A DNA stretch of 64,000 bases, from assembly GCA_016630955.3 (NCBI GenBank), contig CM049986.1:310001-374000 (forward strand), in the 5' to 3' direction. The stretch is from Didymella arachidicola. Lineage: Eukaryota; Ascomycota; Dothideomycetes; Pleosporales; Didymellaceae. This document shows positions 32,330 to 43,822 of this stretch, one piece after another (the stretch's first letter is position 1; each line of letters starts with the position of its first letter). The notes under the pieces were generated by a model that searched no databases, was not told the DNA's origin, and was given only the letters and a program-made list of their open reading frames with translations. The position numbers and the translations under genes were made by a program.

Positions 32330-32517
32330 ACTGCGTGGCATGCCGGCGAGGCCTCACAGGCTCAGGGAGGCGGGACACTGCTCCCTGCGGCGAATTGTAT
32401 TATATGTAGCATAGTAATGGCGATGTACTCGTGTTGGCTTTCAAAGCTTCATTGCGTCTGTTGAACGTGGCATACATGCCGGGTATCATATGCTCCCAAC
32501 CCCCCTCCCTCCTCCAC

Positions 32518-33327
32518 TTAAATCTTGCTCTGTTTCCCCCCACCGCCAATAAACGCCGGACTCCAGTACTCCCTCTCCCGGGCCAGACAATCCACCCACA
32601 CCAAACTCTCCGCCAGCAAATCCTCCAGCACCGCCCCCGCCCTCGGCCTCCCCCACCCAAGATTATCACACAACATCCCCACCGTCACATACCCCAACAC
32701 CTGACACGCCTCCAACACCGTCGCCTGATCGGTATTCAACTCCTTCGGCACGCTTCTCACCATCTTCGCACTCCCAATCGTCTGCACACTGTACGCCCCG
32801 CCCAGCGGCGCGAGCGCGGAGACGGCTTGCTCGATGTCGGCGTCGCTGACTTCGACCCCGGACCCGATGGCGCGCCCGCGCGCGAGGTGTGCGCGCAGGT
32901 CGGCGAGGGATATTAGGCCGCCGTTTTCGGCGCGTGTCGAGCGGCAGACGTCGACGATGCTGCACCCCAGGTTGAAGTAGAAGTCGTGCACGGAGCTGCC
33001 GAGGAGGGACGCCCATATCGAGTCCCCCCCTCCTCCACTTCCATTGCTTTTTGCGTTTGTGGGTTTGTTGGTGTAGGATGAGGCGAGGAAGTCAATGTTC
33101 AAAGCGGTGCACATGCGCGCGAATTCTGCGCGGAAGGCGGGATTTGCGCGGATTTGTTTGCTGTGGGTGAGGGCGAAGTTGTGGACGAGGGATTGGAAGA
33201 CGGAAAGTTGGGTGCTGAGGGATTGGGCGGTTGTGCTGCGGAGTTTGAGGCCGTGGGCGGTGTAGTGGTGCGTTTGGAGGCGCGTGCTGGAGAGGGAGGA
33301 GAGGCCGGGGGTGCGGCGGCGGTCCAT
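32518..33327 (-). CDS. SNF8: ESCRT-II subunit SNF8/VPS22
   Basis: A single exon of 269 residues, close to the ~250 of the family. It begins MDRRRTPGLSSLSS and continues with the Vps22 landmarks: LSVFQSLVHNFALTHSKQIR, NPAFRAEFARMC, then tandem winged-helix regions including DFYFNLGCSIVDVCRSTR, ISLADLRAHLARGR, VSDADIEQAVSALAPLGGAY and EREYWSPAF. A glycine/serine insert near residue 105-112 is unusual. The protein belongs to ESCRT-II, which sorts ubiquitinated cargo at endosomes into the multivesicular body pathway. The frame stays open upstream to 33540, but the added residues lack family similarity. It is tail to tail with the coiled-coil gene, 188 bp apart. Confidence 0.95.
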   Translation of the reverse strand: MDRRRTPGLSSLSSTRLQTHHYTAHGLKLRSTTAQSLSTQLSVFQSLVHNFALTHSKQIRANPAFRAEFARMCTALNIDFLASSYTNKPTNAKSNGSGGGGDSIWASLLGSSVHDFYFNLGCSIVDVCRSTRAENGGLISLADLRAHLARGRAIGSGVEVSDADIEQAVSALAPLGGAYSVQTIGSAKMVRSVPKELNTDQATVLEACQVLGYVTVGMLCDNLGWGRPRAGAVLEDLLAESLVWVDCLAREREYWSPAFIGGGGKQSKI

Positions 33328-34232
33328 GGTGGTGGTGGGGAGGTGGATGGGCTTCGAGTGTGGGTGGGAGATGTCTTTGGAGGGAAGGTTGTGGATGGTT
33401 TGGATACCAGGGCGATATGCTGGGTCTGAGCTGTTTGAAGGGAGATTTAGGCGGAACTTCCAGTATTTCCCCGCGAGCTGCTTGGTGCTCGTGTGTCGGT
33501 CTTGGTATGGGTCTTGGTGTGAGGTCGTTATCGAGATCAAAGATGACGTGGGGCGTTACGCCGAAACGCGGGGCCGTTCCGCGGACGCGCACAACCTCGA
33601 GAAAGAGCACGCGTGCCACAGCATATGCAGGAACAGCCGGGCAATCTCGCTGAGACACCCACCGTGTTCTTGGTGCGTAGTTATCGTCCGCTCCGCTCAG
33701 ACTATCTGATAAGACGGCACCGACGGTGGTGCAACGCGCAAGGGATTGTCGTGTCTGCGTGCTGATCTCTTCTAGACAAAACGATGTTCACCAGATCGTC
33801 AGTCACCACAGAAACTCCATCAACAGCATGACGAGAAGTTGTTCCGACCGGCAGGGCCCTGCTAGCTGTCCATGCTTTACAGCATCACCAGTGGTACTCT
33901 CGGCGAAACCATCGGCGGTCCTTCCCGCCTAGCAGATGCCCACAGCTCATCCACGCTATCGAGGCCCTGGCTCCACCGACATGGCATTCTCTTTCCCTGC
34001 AACTCTTGATCAATCCTCAATTCCATCTGTCCCACACTTGCTGTCTATTCTGCCTCCCGTTTCTGCAACGCAGATTTTTGCAATGTCGAGCTAGGCAGCC
34101 GCACGTGTCCGGGCGCCACTACCGTTTCTGGAACCTACTGGGATGACATCTGCAAACATCTAGTCGGACACACGCTCAACATCCATCATTCTGCGGCACA
34201 CTTGGTTTGAGGAGCTGTTCTACGGCCCCCTG
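33328..34232. other. Divergent intergenic region
   Basis: Nothing recognised in the 905 bp between SNF8 and AAR2 start codons, which presumably contains both promoters. Confidence 0.5.
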
Positions 34233-35540
34233 ATGGCCTCCTCCATCAACAGCTGCGTGCTCATTCTGGACCTGCCCGAGAAGGCACTCGCCGGCATCGA
34301 CCTGCTCTCGTTCACAACGTCACCGAAGTTCAAAGGTGTGAAGAACCTACCGTGCGGCCTGCACTTTATTTTTGCAGCTAGCGACAGCGCGCTGTCCGTG
34401 CGGCATGGAGCTTGGTTCTACGTGTCGCCCGGGACAGGCTCACCGCAAGTCTTTGTGAAGAGATGGGATGCTCAGACCGAGGATCTGGTCGCTGAGACGT
34501 CGCAAACCGAAGTGCTGCGATTGAAGGCCAATCTTGGCAGTATTTGGAGGGACGGATTGACGCCGTATCGACAGACTGTGCAGGAGGGAGACTCGGGTGC
34601 AGAAGGCGATTACCAGGAGGAGTCGCACGACTGGGACGAACTCACGTCGACGATTACACAGACACTGTTGTCTCGGATATGCGGCCTCAATCCTGATCAC
34701 TGGAGCTTGACGTCTGCGTCATCTGGCCTGATGGATCTCGAGTCGATTCCAGGGTTGGAGACAAGCAATTCCACGCAACACCCAGAGAAAGAGCTCAGGT
34801 TCTTGCCAATCAACCTGAGACGGACATGGCGGGTCGGGGCGACGGGGCGGGAACGGACCGAAGCAGCTCAGGATAGATCCTGGTACCTGGGAGACCTAAT
34901 CGACAACCACAGCCAAGCAGGAGACAACCACGCAAGAGAGTTCGAGGTTCTGGGTGAACTGCAGTTCGCGTTCCTCATGGTCCTTACGCTCAACAACAAC
35001 TCCTGCTTGGAGCAGTGGAAGAGGATCCTGTCCCTGCTCTTCACGTGTCGACAAGCGGTCAAGGAACGCTCGCAACTGTTTCGAGAATTGTTGCGTAGTT
35101 TGCGCGTTCAGCTGAGTCATTGTGGGGATATGGATGGTTTCTTCGATATGAACGAGGCTGGCGGCGGCTTTCTGCAGCCGTTGTTACGACGTTTCCGGAA
35201 AACTCTAGACGAATTCGACGGGAAGTGGAAGGCGGACATGATGGACGAACTGGACGAGCTGGAAGACTATCTGCAGAAACAGTTTGGCTGGGAGCGCAGT
35301 GACTCGTTTGTCAAGCGCGGAATGCTCGATCTGGAGGACGGCGAGCGCGTCGAGATGGACGTCAACGATGCGTCTGAAGACGAAGAATCTGGCGACTATG
35401 CTCCGACAGTCGTTGAATTAACACCGGCACAACTGAAGGAGTTGAACGGAGCCGATGCCGATGCCGATTCCGATTCTCAGAAGAGTAACGCCGATTCAGA
35501 GGAGGAGGCTGATCTCGACGACATGGACGAGCGGTACTAA
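34233..35540 (+). CDS. AAR2: A1-cistron splicing factor AAR2
   Basis: A 435-residue single-exon protein. The N-terminal half has the AAR2 beta-sandwich landmarks: CVLILDLPEKALAGIDLLSF, GVKNLPCGLHFIFAAS and GAWFYVSPG. The helical C-terminal half includes ELQFAFLMVLTLNNNSCLEQWKRIL. AAR2 binds the RNase H and Jab1 domains of Prp8 and accompanies cytoplasmic U5 snRNP assembly. The tail is extremely acidic (DADADSDSQ, EEEADLDDMDE), which is longer than in yeast. No intron is needed. Confidence 0.93.
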   Translation: MASSINSCVLILDLPEKALAGIDLLSFTTSPKFKGVKNLPCGLHFIFAASDSALSVRHGAWFYVSPGTGSPQVFVKRWDAQTEDLVAETSQTEVLRLKANLGSIWRDGLTPYRQTVQEGDSGAEGDYQEESHDWDELTSTITQTLLSRICGLNPDHWSLTSASSGLMDLESIPGLETSNSTQHPEKELRFLPINLRRTWRVGATGRERTEAAQDRSWYLGDLIDNHSQAGDNHAREFEVLGELQFAFLMVLTLNNNSCLEQWKRILSLLFTCRQAVKERSQLFRELLRSLRVQLSHCGDMDGFFDMNEAGGGFLQPLLRRFRKTLDEFDGKWKADMMDELDELEDYLQKQFGWERSDSFVKRGMLDLEDGERVEMDVNDASEDEESGDYAPTVVELTPAQLKELNGADADADSDSQKSNADSEEEADLDDMDERY

Positions 35541-36443
35541 CTCCGCACCGGTGAGCAGATGAGACTGGCATACGGACGCCACACGAAAGGATTGACCTGA
35601 ATCCGCGTTGATCAGCACGCAAATGCTGCTGCGGCAAGAATAAAACCTCGTCTTCGAAGCCTGTCACGCGAATGTACATCGCTTATGCCCGCAAGTACTT
35701 CACGCCCTGTCGCAAGAATAGCAGCGCCAAGGCGTCCAAACCCGTCGTGCAGATCTTCTGCGATTCTGTGGTCAGCACAGCCTTGTGCCAGCAACATATC
35801 GCCCACAAGACCGTTCCCCAAGAGTTCTGCAGCAACTCGGAACACAATCGCAGTACCAAATCAGTCTTCATCTACAATTTGATCGTTTTTCATCCGTAAT
35901 GCATGTGCATGCACGAAGTCGCGTGTTGGGCGCGCCGAGCACCAATTTCCTCCCTCAGCCTAGTCTCCCGCTGCTTTGGGGGCTGAACTCGCGAAGCTCG
36001 CCTCCCCCTGCACCGCCGCCCCCAACTCCTGACCTTCCCGCCATGCCTCAGGCCAGAAAGGCACCTTTTGGTATCGCGGCAACTAACCTGCAGTGCGCTG
36101 TCCAATCATTCTTGACACGTCGTTACCCAGAATGCATTTTCCGCTACACTAACACTCCGCTTTGTGCGCTTCAGCCTGATCGTCGCCGAAATGAGGGCTG
36201 TGCTCGCGCCGCAGCGAGCTGCAAGTGGCTAGAGGCGAGGGCGGTACGCCTTGGAAGCTGGGATGCGTGATGGTATAAACGTTGCCGCCGCCGGTGAGCT
36301 CTGTGGAGATTTGCGGTCTGGGTCCTCAGCTTTTCCAAAGTTCTTCGTCTACATAACGTGGTCTGCCTGACTGTATTCTCGTAACTCCGACATATCAATT
36401 TGTACAGCCTGACAAGAATTGAACAATCCACAACACCAACACA
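35541..36443. other. Intergenic, with one possible tiny spliced frame
   Basis: No established gene is seen. One candidate 35-codon spliced frame (36043-36232) is listed separately; the rest is the 3' flank of AAR2 and the promoter of the LITAF-type gene. Confidence 0.4.
36043..36232 (+). CDS. Possible 35-residue spliced microprotein, low confidence
   Basis: A CT-rich leader precedes ATG at 36043. Exon 36043-36092 ends at donor GTGCGC. An 82-bp intron with a textbook 3' end (branch CACTAACAC, then a pyrimidine stretch and CTTCAG) leads to exon 36175-36232. The joined frame starts MPQARKAPFGIAATNLH and ends LAPQRAASG, 35 residues. Splice signals are good but no family is recognised; it could be part of an untranslated leader or a longer transcript. 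Confidence 0.28.
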
Positions 36444-37266
36444 ATGGAGAAACAAGGTGGTGAGTATACATTTTGTGCTCGGATGTACAGCAGCGTCATA
36501 CACGCACACGTCTCCCACCAAACGCATCGACATCCTTCCCTTCTCACTCCCCTCGAATCCCCCAACCGCAATCCAACTCACTAACACCCACAGCCCCCAT
36601 GCAGCAATACCCCCAAACCCCCGACATAACTGGCGCAACCCAACCCCCCGTCTACCACCAAGACCCCAACGCCCCATACACCCAGCAGCAGTACCCCCAA
36701 CAACAGCAATACCCGCAGCAGTACCCGCAGCAGCCCCAATCCCCCCCTCCCATGCACGCCCCGCCGCAGTCCCCTCCACCGCAGCAGACCTACGAGCAGC
36801 AGCACAGCTACGAGCAGCAGCAGAAAGCGTATCCCGCCGGGCACGGCGCCCAGCCCGGCATGCCGCCGCAGCAGCAGTCCGGGCCCGTGTACCAAAACGC
36901 AACCCCGATTGCAAGTCTAGGCCGCGGACCGGCGCCTGCGGATTGTCCGGCGTGCGGGCAGAGGAGTATGACCAATATTGCGTATGAGACGGGGAATACG
37001 ACGCAGTGAGTTTTATTCTACTTTCTCAGCGGGCGGGGGGGTAGTTGGTCGTCTACGACTACGACCGCACTGCGCTCATTCTATTCGAACTCACAGCTAA
37101 CTGTCACAGCGCATGGGCCCTCGGCCTCTGCTGTTTGTGCCTGCTGGGCTGCATCCCGTACGTTATGAATAGCCTCAAGGACGTCACGCACAAATGCGGT
37201 CGCTGCGGCGTGCTGCTCGCGACCTGGCATCGCAGCGGGACGACAGAGGTGCACATCCACTCGTAG
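36444..37266 (+). CDS. LITAF-like zinc-ribbon membrane-associated protein
   Basis: Three exons, 36444-36459, 36594-37005 and 37110-37266, give 194 residues. Junctions are clean (134- and 104-bp introns, branches CTAAC). Residues ~7-110 form a P/Q/Y-rich disordered tail with repeated QQYPQQ and PPPQ motifs. The C-terminal LITAF domain has the first zinc half-site ACPACG-like DCPACGQRSMT, a hydrophobic membrane-inserting stretch AWALGLCCLCLLGCIPYVM, and the second half-site HKCGRCGVLL. LITAF proteins attach to endosomal membranes through this monotopic domain. Role in this fungus is inferred from the family only. Confidence 0.9.
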
Positions 37267-38754
37267 AGCGTCCAGCCACGACAAATCCATGCCTCCGGAG
37301 CATGGACCAGAAATCGAAAGTAAGATCGGATTCAGACGATGCAGAGAAGCAGAGACGACGAGCTGAGCATGTGATACCCGCGGATGAGGCGTTGTGTGTT
37401 GTCCTGTCAAGGCGCGAAGAGGGAGCCCGGAGTATATCCTGAATGAATGCGTTTTTGTTGCGAGATAACTTTTCGTCGCGTGTTGAGCGGGCAGAGGTTG
37501 AATCAAGCTTCTGTCTTGCGCCAGTGTGGCACCGCGTGTGACTTGTCGGTAGTGTGGCGCTGAGACAACGGCAGTAGTCGCGGCGCACAGATTCCGACCG
37601 TGACAGGAAGGAGATTTCTGCTTTGGCGACAGGAAGCAAATGCGCGGATTCCACTTCAGTGTTATATTCTCACCTCGTCGGATGTCCCGAAACCATCGCA
37701 ATTCATTTTCTCTCCAGTGGCACGGGAACGCCAGACTCAATGCGAGACTCATGGACTCGCAAGGGGGTTTTCAAATACTTTCTTCCATCTCTTATTGTTA
37801 CGTTTACGCATCATCGTGAACCCTCTGAAGAATCAAGAGCCTCACACCCGAAAGTTGCATACATCGCAGTCTCTCGACCAGCCACACCAGCGCTCTCTAT
37901 CCCAATGTCTCCATACCAAGACCGCACGTTTTCTGCGAAGAACTCGGCAGCTGGCCGAGAAGAAGCGCGTTCGTCCTACGACAAAGAAATAGCTCGCTGA
38001 GGCGGAAAACAAGCGGCTATCATATCGCCAACTTTTCTGGTCGTATGTTAATTTTGTCTGCAGGTCTGAATATGCACACTCAATCTTCGACATTCCAGAC
38101 ATCTTCTGCAGCCTTCAACATTCTCGACTCAGCGTTAAGCTCCATCCATGGTATTCTGGAACCAGGTTCAGAACCATCATGATCCAGCTGGTAGTTTATG
38201 TGTACTGACTTATCAGCAGAAGAAGTAATGAATAGAGAACTGTGGGGGCAGGTTTTTTTTTCGACCAATAATTCCACGACTATCCACGTTTCGGTTGTTT
38301 GGCCGTATATCATAACATTTATTTTGCAATCTATACAAACGTTATCTTTTGGAGGTATTACAATAGACAAAAGTTCTGCTTATATTTACATTGCTACTTC
38401 TTCATCGTCTACTCCATCATGAAGGGTATGTTGAAACATGCAGCAGGACCATGATGGCTCGTTGTCTTGATATCATAAGCACGCTATAGTAGACCGGAAG
38501 TTGAAGAGAAGAGAGCTATATGTAGGTAAAGGAATGGAGGGGCATTAGCGCGGAGGTGGGAGTGAGATGTTGCGACGTTGGGGATGTTTGAGAGCTTGGT
38601 GCGTTGAGGGTGAGGGAGGGAGCTGGAAACGAACCTTATTAGGAAGTCTGGGGTGGATCGCTGTCTGCGCTATACACCGGACCGTGATCCGTTGAGCGAA
38701 TCTGTAATGATATGATCTTGCAGGGCTGTCGTAAGTGCTACTTCAAAGCGCGTA
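37267..38754. other. Intergenic, AT-rich in part
   Basis: No gene can be supported in this 1.5-kb stretch. Around 37600-38000 one frame has a basic K/R-rich tail slightly reminiscent of pogo-type transposase C-termini, but it is too weak to call. 38040-38420 is AT-rich. Confidence 0.45.
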
Positions 38755-39891
38755 CTACCTCCGATCTCTGCTCCTGCTCCTCGATCGTGGACTGTCGTAC
38801 GAATCGTAACTGGGGCTTCTCCGTCCACCGCCGCCCCTTCCTCCTCTTCTCGGCGGTGAGTCCCTCCTGCCGCGGCCGCCTCCACTACCCCGTCTGCGTG
38901 GTGGTGTCCGTGAAGGCGACCGGCTGTATGATGATCGCGAGATGCTTCTGCGCGGACTCCTGCTTCGAGATCTCGAGTACGAGCGAGGCCGATACCCAAA
39001 ATCACCGCCGCCCCGGCCTCCTCTGCCTCTTCCTCTGCCCCGTCCTCGCCATCCTCCTCGTGGTGATGGTGATCGCCCACGGCCCCGTCCGCCCCCGTAG
39101 CCACCCATTGGCGGCGGTCGGTATGCGCCTGGCGGTCCCCCGCCTGCGTGTCCGGTGTGATCGTCGTGATAGCGTGATGGTGGACCTCCTCGTCTTGGAG
39201 GTGGTGTTCTAGAGAAGCGGCGTCGGGGGAGGACAATTGAGACCTGAATCTTTGCACCGTCCAGCTGTGCTTCGTGCATTTTCGCGATTGCGCGCTCGGC
39301 TTCCTCGACTTCTTCGTACATAATGTAGGCAGTGCCGCGGTTTACGTTGACTTGTCGAATTAGTGCAGCCTTGCAGGGAAAACTGAATTGAACTTACAGA
39401 CTGGGTTCATGGGCATCCTGAGGTCCTTGATTGTCCCATACTTCCCAAAGATTTCACGGATGTGGTCCTCCTTGACGTTCTTCGTCAATGCTTCCACTAC
39501 AATCTGCGCAAATCGTCAGTCTTGCTGTACGAGGCTGTCGCGGCCTAGCTGCTCTTACGTTTGTGCTTCTGGGCGCTGGCGATCCGTCCCTCGGTGTCGG
39601 ACTACGAGTATAGCTTCTGCCTCTTCCAGTTGGAGATCTTGTCCGTGACCGTGATCTGGACTGGGATCTATCGTTTGGTTCATGACTTCTGCGCCCATTG
39701 CGCCGAGGTGTGGGAGGTCCTGTGCGCGAGCGAGAGCGTGATGGAGAACGAGGCGACCTCGAACCACGAAGCGACCGTGATCTTGCTGACAGAGAGCGTC
39801 TAGGGGATCGAGTGCGCGAACGGTCGCGTGGGCTCTGAGAACGCGTGCGTGACCGCGAGCGGTCCATTGGAGAGGGCGAACGTGACGGCAT
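38755..39891 (-). CDS. RNPS1-like SR protein with one RRM
   Basis: Exons 39891-39559, 39503-39398 and 39350-38755 give 344 residues. The first ~110 residues are an RS-rich arm. The RRM follows across exons 2 and 3: IVVEALTKNVKEDHIREIF, GTIKDLRMPMNP, GTAYIMYEEVEEAERAI and DGAKIQVSIVLPRR. The C-terminal ~160 residues are RGG/RS-rich (GRGRGRGRGG, SRSRSRSP). The arrangement RS-RRM-RS/P with this RRM matches RNPS1, which joins the ASAP/PSAP complexes and links splicing to exon-junction complexes. The start is the ATG at 39891; upstream near-cognate TTG at 39900 is ignored. Confidence 0.88.
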
Positions 39892-40959
39892 GGTGACCAA
39901 TTCGGCGTCTGATGAGATTGATGTATTCAGGATACTTCAAAATGATCACTCGCTAGTTCGCCAGATTCTGAGGTCGAAGATCGTGAAAGTTGTGTCTTCT
40001 TCTAGAGCTTCAAGCTCGCTGCATGAACGTTCACAGAGCTCGAGGCTAGCGCGCGCACGCGCCACATCAATTGTACACGACAGGACCACCAGAGGCTCTG
40101 CTGCAGCACATCGCACTTTCACGATTTGCCCGATATGTCAATGAGCGATATCAAGTATTGATGAGCTCTTTCAATGATTAGGCTCCACACTTTTTACAGC
40201 ACACAGAGGGCTGTCCATTGGTACGCTATAGGGTAGCAGTAATCGGCGAGCCACACGTAGCTGAATGTTTTGGAGGCCATAGCGACAGGAGGCAACAAAA
40301 TCAGCTCAAGTGAGCTATGACTCAAGAATAGGAGAGATACTTGATAGTCAGGTGTGTACGTCTCGCGACACTAGAGCCCTTTTGCTAGCTGCAATTGTGT
40401 CCCCTCATCGAATAGTACATACGCCTTACCGAACATTGCTGTCCATACCATAAGGGTATTCCCATTCGAACACTGCGAGTACTCGAAATGGCATCAAGAG
40501 ATGAGAATTTCCATGGAAGGACTCGGTCAAGAAGTGAAAGTCAATACCAACTGCCACAGGGAAGATGGTCTTGTATTCACGGACCTACAGGGTTGTTACT
40601 AACACGTCCTTGGCCATTCGCCATCAGTCGAATCATTGACTATACATACCCTACACGCACTATTCTGCGCTACATCCATGATGTACGGTCCACGCAGACA
40701 GCTGAGCAGAGAAGATCGCGCTTACTTGCGCTGGCACAATACCACCTTTCTTGCCACCTCCGATGGATCTGATGCTGAGATAGACTAACGATACTTCGAT
40801 GGGCACGACGAGATAGGCAAGTTTGTAGAGTTATTGTGTATATCACTCCAATCTCCTCTTTTATATCAGAGGAGTGATAAGTACCTCGATTACCGCATTT
40901 TACTATAGGCCCAACAGGGTCTCCGTACGTCCACGCTTCTTTCTCGATTGACAGCCAGA
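39892..40959. other. Intergenic, nothing recognised
   Basis: About 1.1 kb without supported genes between the RNPS1-like gene and the GH72-like gene. Confidence 0.5.
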
Positions 40960-42327
40960 CTACATGACGTATAGCAAGCCCATTCCATTGACTAGATTCT
41001 CGATCCCCGTCCAATCCACCACAGTGTCAGGAACCTTATTCTCCGGCTCCCAAGGCCACTCCTTCTGCGAAAGATCAACACTGCCTCTCGCAGCCGCCTC
41101 GTTTTCCATGATATCGCCTTCCCAACCGTAGTCGATGTCTCGCGTTGCGTCGAGTTTAGCTTTGTAATTCACGAAGTCGTGGAAGATCGACAGCGGACCG
41201 CGCTCCGTCTGCCTCTTCTCCGCTGTCTTCTTGGGATCATCTGCGCGAGCAAGTGCCGCCTCGCGACTCTGCTCTGCAGCCCAAGCCGGCTTGCTGCGGT
41301 CTTGCTCTTTGTCGACAAGCTCCACGAGACCATAGTTGTTCGGGCCTTCCCAAAAGTCATAGACGCAACCGCCAGAGAAGACTTGGCTCATTGGCGGAGA
41401 GTAGATGACTGCTGTCTCTTCGAACTGCCGTGGCTGCTGTAGGTTCGTGCCGTACTCGGACATGAAGATCGGTAGGGCAGCACTCTTCAGACGAGCAACA
41501 AGTTGTTCGTAGCCGGACATCTGGTAGTTCGTTGACCCTGCCCAGAAATAGCAATTGCACTGTACAGCTTTAGCAGCGATTTTTGGGGACGTGGAGCGGG
41601 ACAAACCGTCCAGAAATCGATGGAGCTTGCTGGGTCGCCTTGAGATAGGAAGTCGAGCGCTCTCGTGTCGAGGAGATCACTCGAAGCTGCAGTGTAGCCA
41701 ATAGGAAGGATTCTTTGGCCACTGGCCTCATTTTGTAATTTCGTGTATCTTTTGAGGTCTCTCACTACCGCTTTGATGACCGGGGCGCATCGTTGACTGA
41801 TTGAACTGTTGATCACACCGTTGCCTGCGACAAGACCCAGAGTGTTTGGGTATTGTGCCATGGCGTTAACAGTTTGGAAGTACTCTTCCAACGCTGGTTG
41901 ATGGTATGATTTGTATGGCTCGGTTCGATTGATGCTGCTGAATATTGTGGACACTGACGTGAAGACGTAAATTCCAGCTTCCTCGAGCAGCTTCATGGAC
42001 TGACCATGTCGTTTGGTGGCATCGATCCTGTCTTTGCCTATCAGGTTCGCGTCATCTTAGAGTGATGTATGGCTACGAACAAACAAAGAGGGTGTTCAGG
42101 CCTAGCTCTTTGAACAGTTCGATGTCATGCTTCAGCTGCGGTATACGTGCGTCTGAGATTGGGTCTTGAGTATCCGGGTTCTGGTAAGCAACTCCTCGAA
42201 CGAAGAACTAGAGGCTGATAAGTCTGCCGTGGTACTCAGACTGCAGAACTTGGCTTACTCGCTCATCCCCTCTCCAGAGGTATCGACCTCGAATGGTGAT
42301 GGGAATTGAGGCGGAAGGATTAGCCAT
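40960..42327 (-). CDS. GH72 glucanosyltransferase-like protein lacking catalytic acid/base
   Basis: Exons 42327-42259, 42207-42081, 42037-41607 and 41559-40960 give 408 residues. The GH72 fold is clear: RGVAYQNP, the LKHDIELFKELGLNTLFV strand, SMKLLEEAGIYVF, a GLVAGNGVINSS segment, FWAGSTNYQMSGY, and LPIFMSEYGTN with the nucleophile glutamate, then SQVFSGGCVYDFWEG. At the acid/base site the family motif is GNEV; here the codon is GGT, giving GNGV. There is no signal peptide and no GPI attachment tail, unlike secreted Gas/Gel enzymes that remodel cell-wall beta-1,3-glucan. The protein is therefore probably an intracellular or non-catalytic relative. The second intron (43 bp) is uncertain. Confidence 0.82.
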
Positions 42328-43152
42328 ATTAATAAAAAAGACAAGTGTGCGACCCAAAAATAGTGTATTCAATTGTATGGGGGCGTTCAATGAGAACTCT
42401 CTTCGAAGGACGAGCTGTTGCCTTATCCTTCAGAGCCAAGTCTGAGGCGTCCAAGTGGCGACCTGAGTGTGAGTGGCAAGAGCTGAATCGATCTCGAGCT
42501 GATCATCTCGAACGCAACTCGGTGCATCGGTACTAGCACTCGACTGCGAATGCTGTGTCAGTTCTCGACTGCTTCATGTTCATGTATTTCCTAAACTAAA
42601 AGCACGTGCTTGCAACGCCTCTGCCGCCGTAAGCTCCACAGCCTGTATATTATTCCCCGAGGTCGACACAAGATGACGAAACACTGCAGCGTCAGGCGAG
42701 CTATCGAGGACACAGTGTTCAAGGTGCTTCGTTTGACCGGACGTGTGTAACAGGCCTTCGAGTCGGGGCCAGCGCGGCAGATGCGCGTCGAAAGCTCCCG
42801 AGGTCGTGCGTGACAGGTTTGGAAGCTGCGAACTGCCCCATGGCTGAGACGGAGGGAACGCAAGACGCATCATTTAATAGGCAGCTGCACGATGGCGCAA
42901 TCGCAGTAGGCAACTAAAACCGCATTGTGTTGAGACAATTCACTCCTGCTCGGCGCCGTTGCAAAGGAACCCCGCCACGAAATTGTATGGGAGCCCCACC
43001 ACGCCAACGGGCCCTCCCACCTGCACCGCGCGACAGCACAACACTCGCCCTTCTACACCGCCTTACTACTCGTCTCTTCAACTTGCGATTTCTCTTTGCT
43101 GCAACAGTTCTCTTCCCGTACTTCCACACAACTCACCCGCACACTACTCAAC
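42328..43152. other. Intergenic upstream of GH72-like and profilin genes
   Basis: No credible gene. The right part has a CT/CA-rich leader just before the profilin start codon. Confidence 0.45.
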
Positions 43153-43822
43153 ATGTCCTGGCAAGGTGAGCACAAGTGACGCACGAAGGCTGTTATTGAA
43201 GCTGACCACGATATCAGCATACGTCGACCAGAGGTACTAGCTCTCTGCCATGCTCACAGCACATCTCTAATCGCCTCGCAGCCTCGTTGGCACTGGCAAC
43301 ATTGACAAGGCCGTCATCTGCGATGCCACCGGCCAGACAACCTGGGCCTCATCACCCGGTTTCTCCGTACGTCCGCACCAACGACTGTGCTAGTCGTGGC
43401 GACAAGAGCGCAACAGACACAGGATAGAGGCTGATAGCAGCAGCTTACTGCCGCCGAGATGGGCGCCATCGCCGCTTCCTTCAACGACAAGAGCGAGCCC
43501 AAGTCCGTGATCGCCAACGGCGTCAAGATCAACGGCGAGAAGTACATGACCATCGAGGCATCAGATGACTCGCTCAAGGCAAAGAAGGTGCGCACTTTCC
43601 AGACGACCCATACACTGTCACATACTTTAGGCGCTCCTCACTGCGCCGTGCTCGCCCATGCACAGACGCTAATCCGCAGTGATTTAGGGCAAGGAGGGCA
43701 TCGTAGCCTACAAGACAACCCAGGCGCTCCTGATCGCACATCACAACGCCGAGGTCCAGACAACCAACGCCTTCAATAGCGTCGCCGAGCTGGGCGAGTA
43801 CCTCAAGAAGGTTGGCTACTGA
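43153..43822 (+). CDS. PFY1: Profilin
   Basis: Five exons (43153-43165, 43218-43233, 43282-43366, 43444-43587, 43688-43822) encode 130 residues. Two are tiny: 13 and 16 bp. Together they give the canonical start MSWQAYVDQSLVGTGNIDKA. Later motifs are GFSLTAAEMGAIAASFND, NGVKINGEKYMTIEAS and the C-terminal NSVAELGEYLKKVGY, matching fungal profilins in length. Profilin binds monomeric actin, phosphoinositides and poly-proline, promoting filament growth. The gene is followed by an exceptionally long gene-free region. Confidence 0.96.

Noticed and set aside
37600..37992. Basic K/R-rich frame reminiscent of a transposase C-terminus
   Set aside because: No catalytic triad, no terminal repeats and only a short similarity by eye.
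38712..39212. Open frame antisense to the RNPS1-like gene
   Set aside because: Explained by the RS-repeat composition of the gene on the other strand.
42580..42873. 97-codon leucine/arginine-rich frame on the minus strand
   Set aside because: Vague F-box/LRR-like look but no repeats or start context; overlaps another equally open frame.
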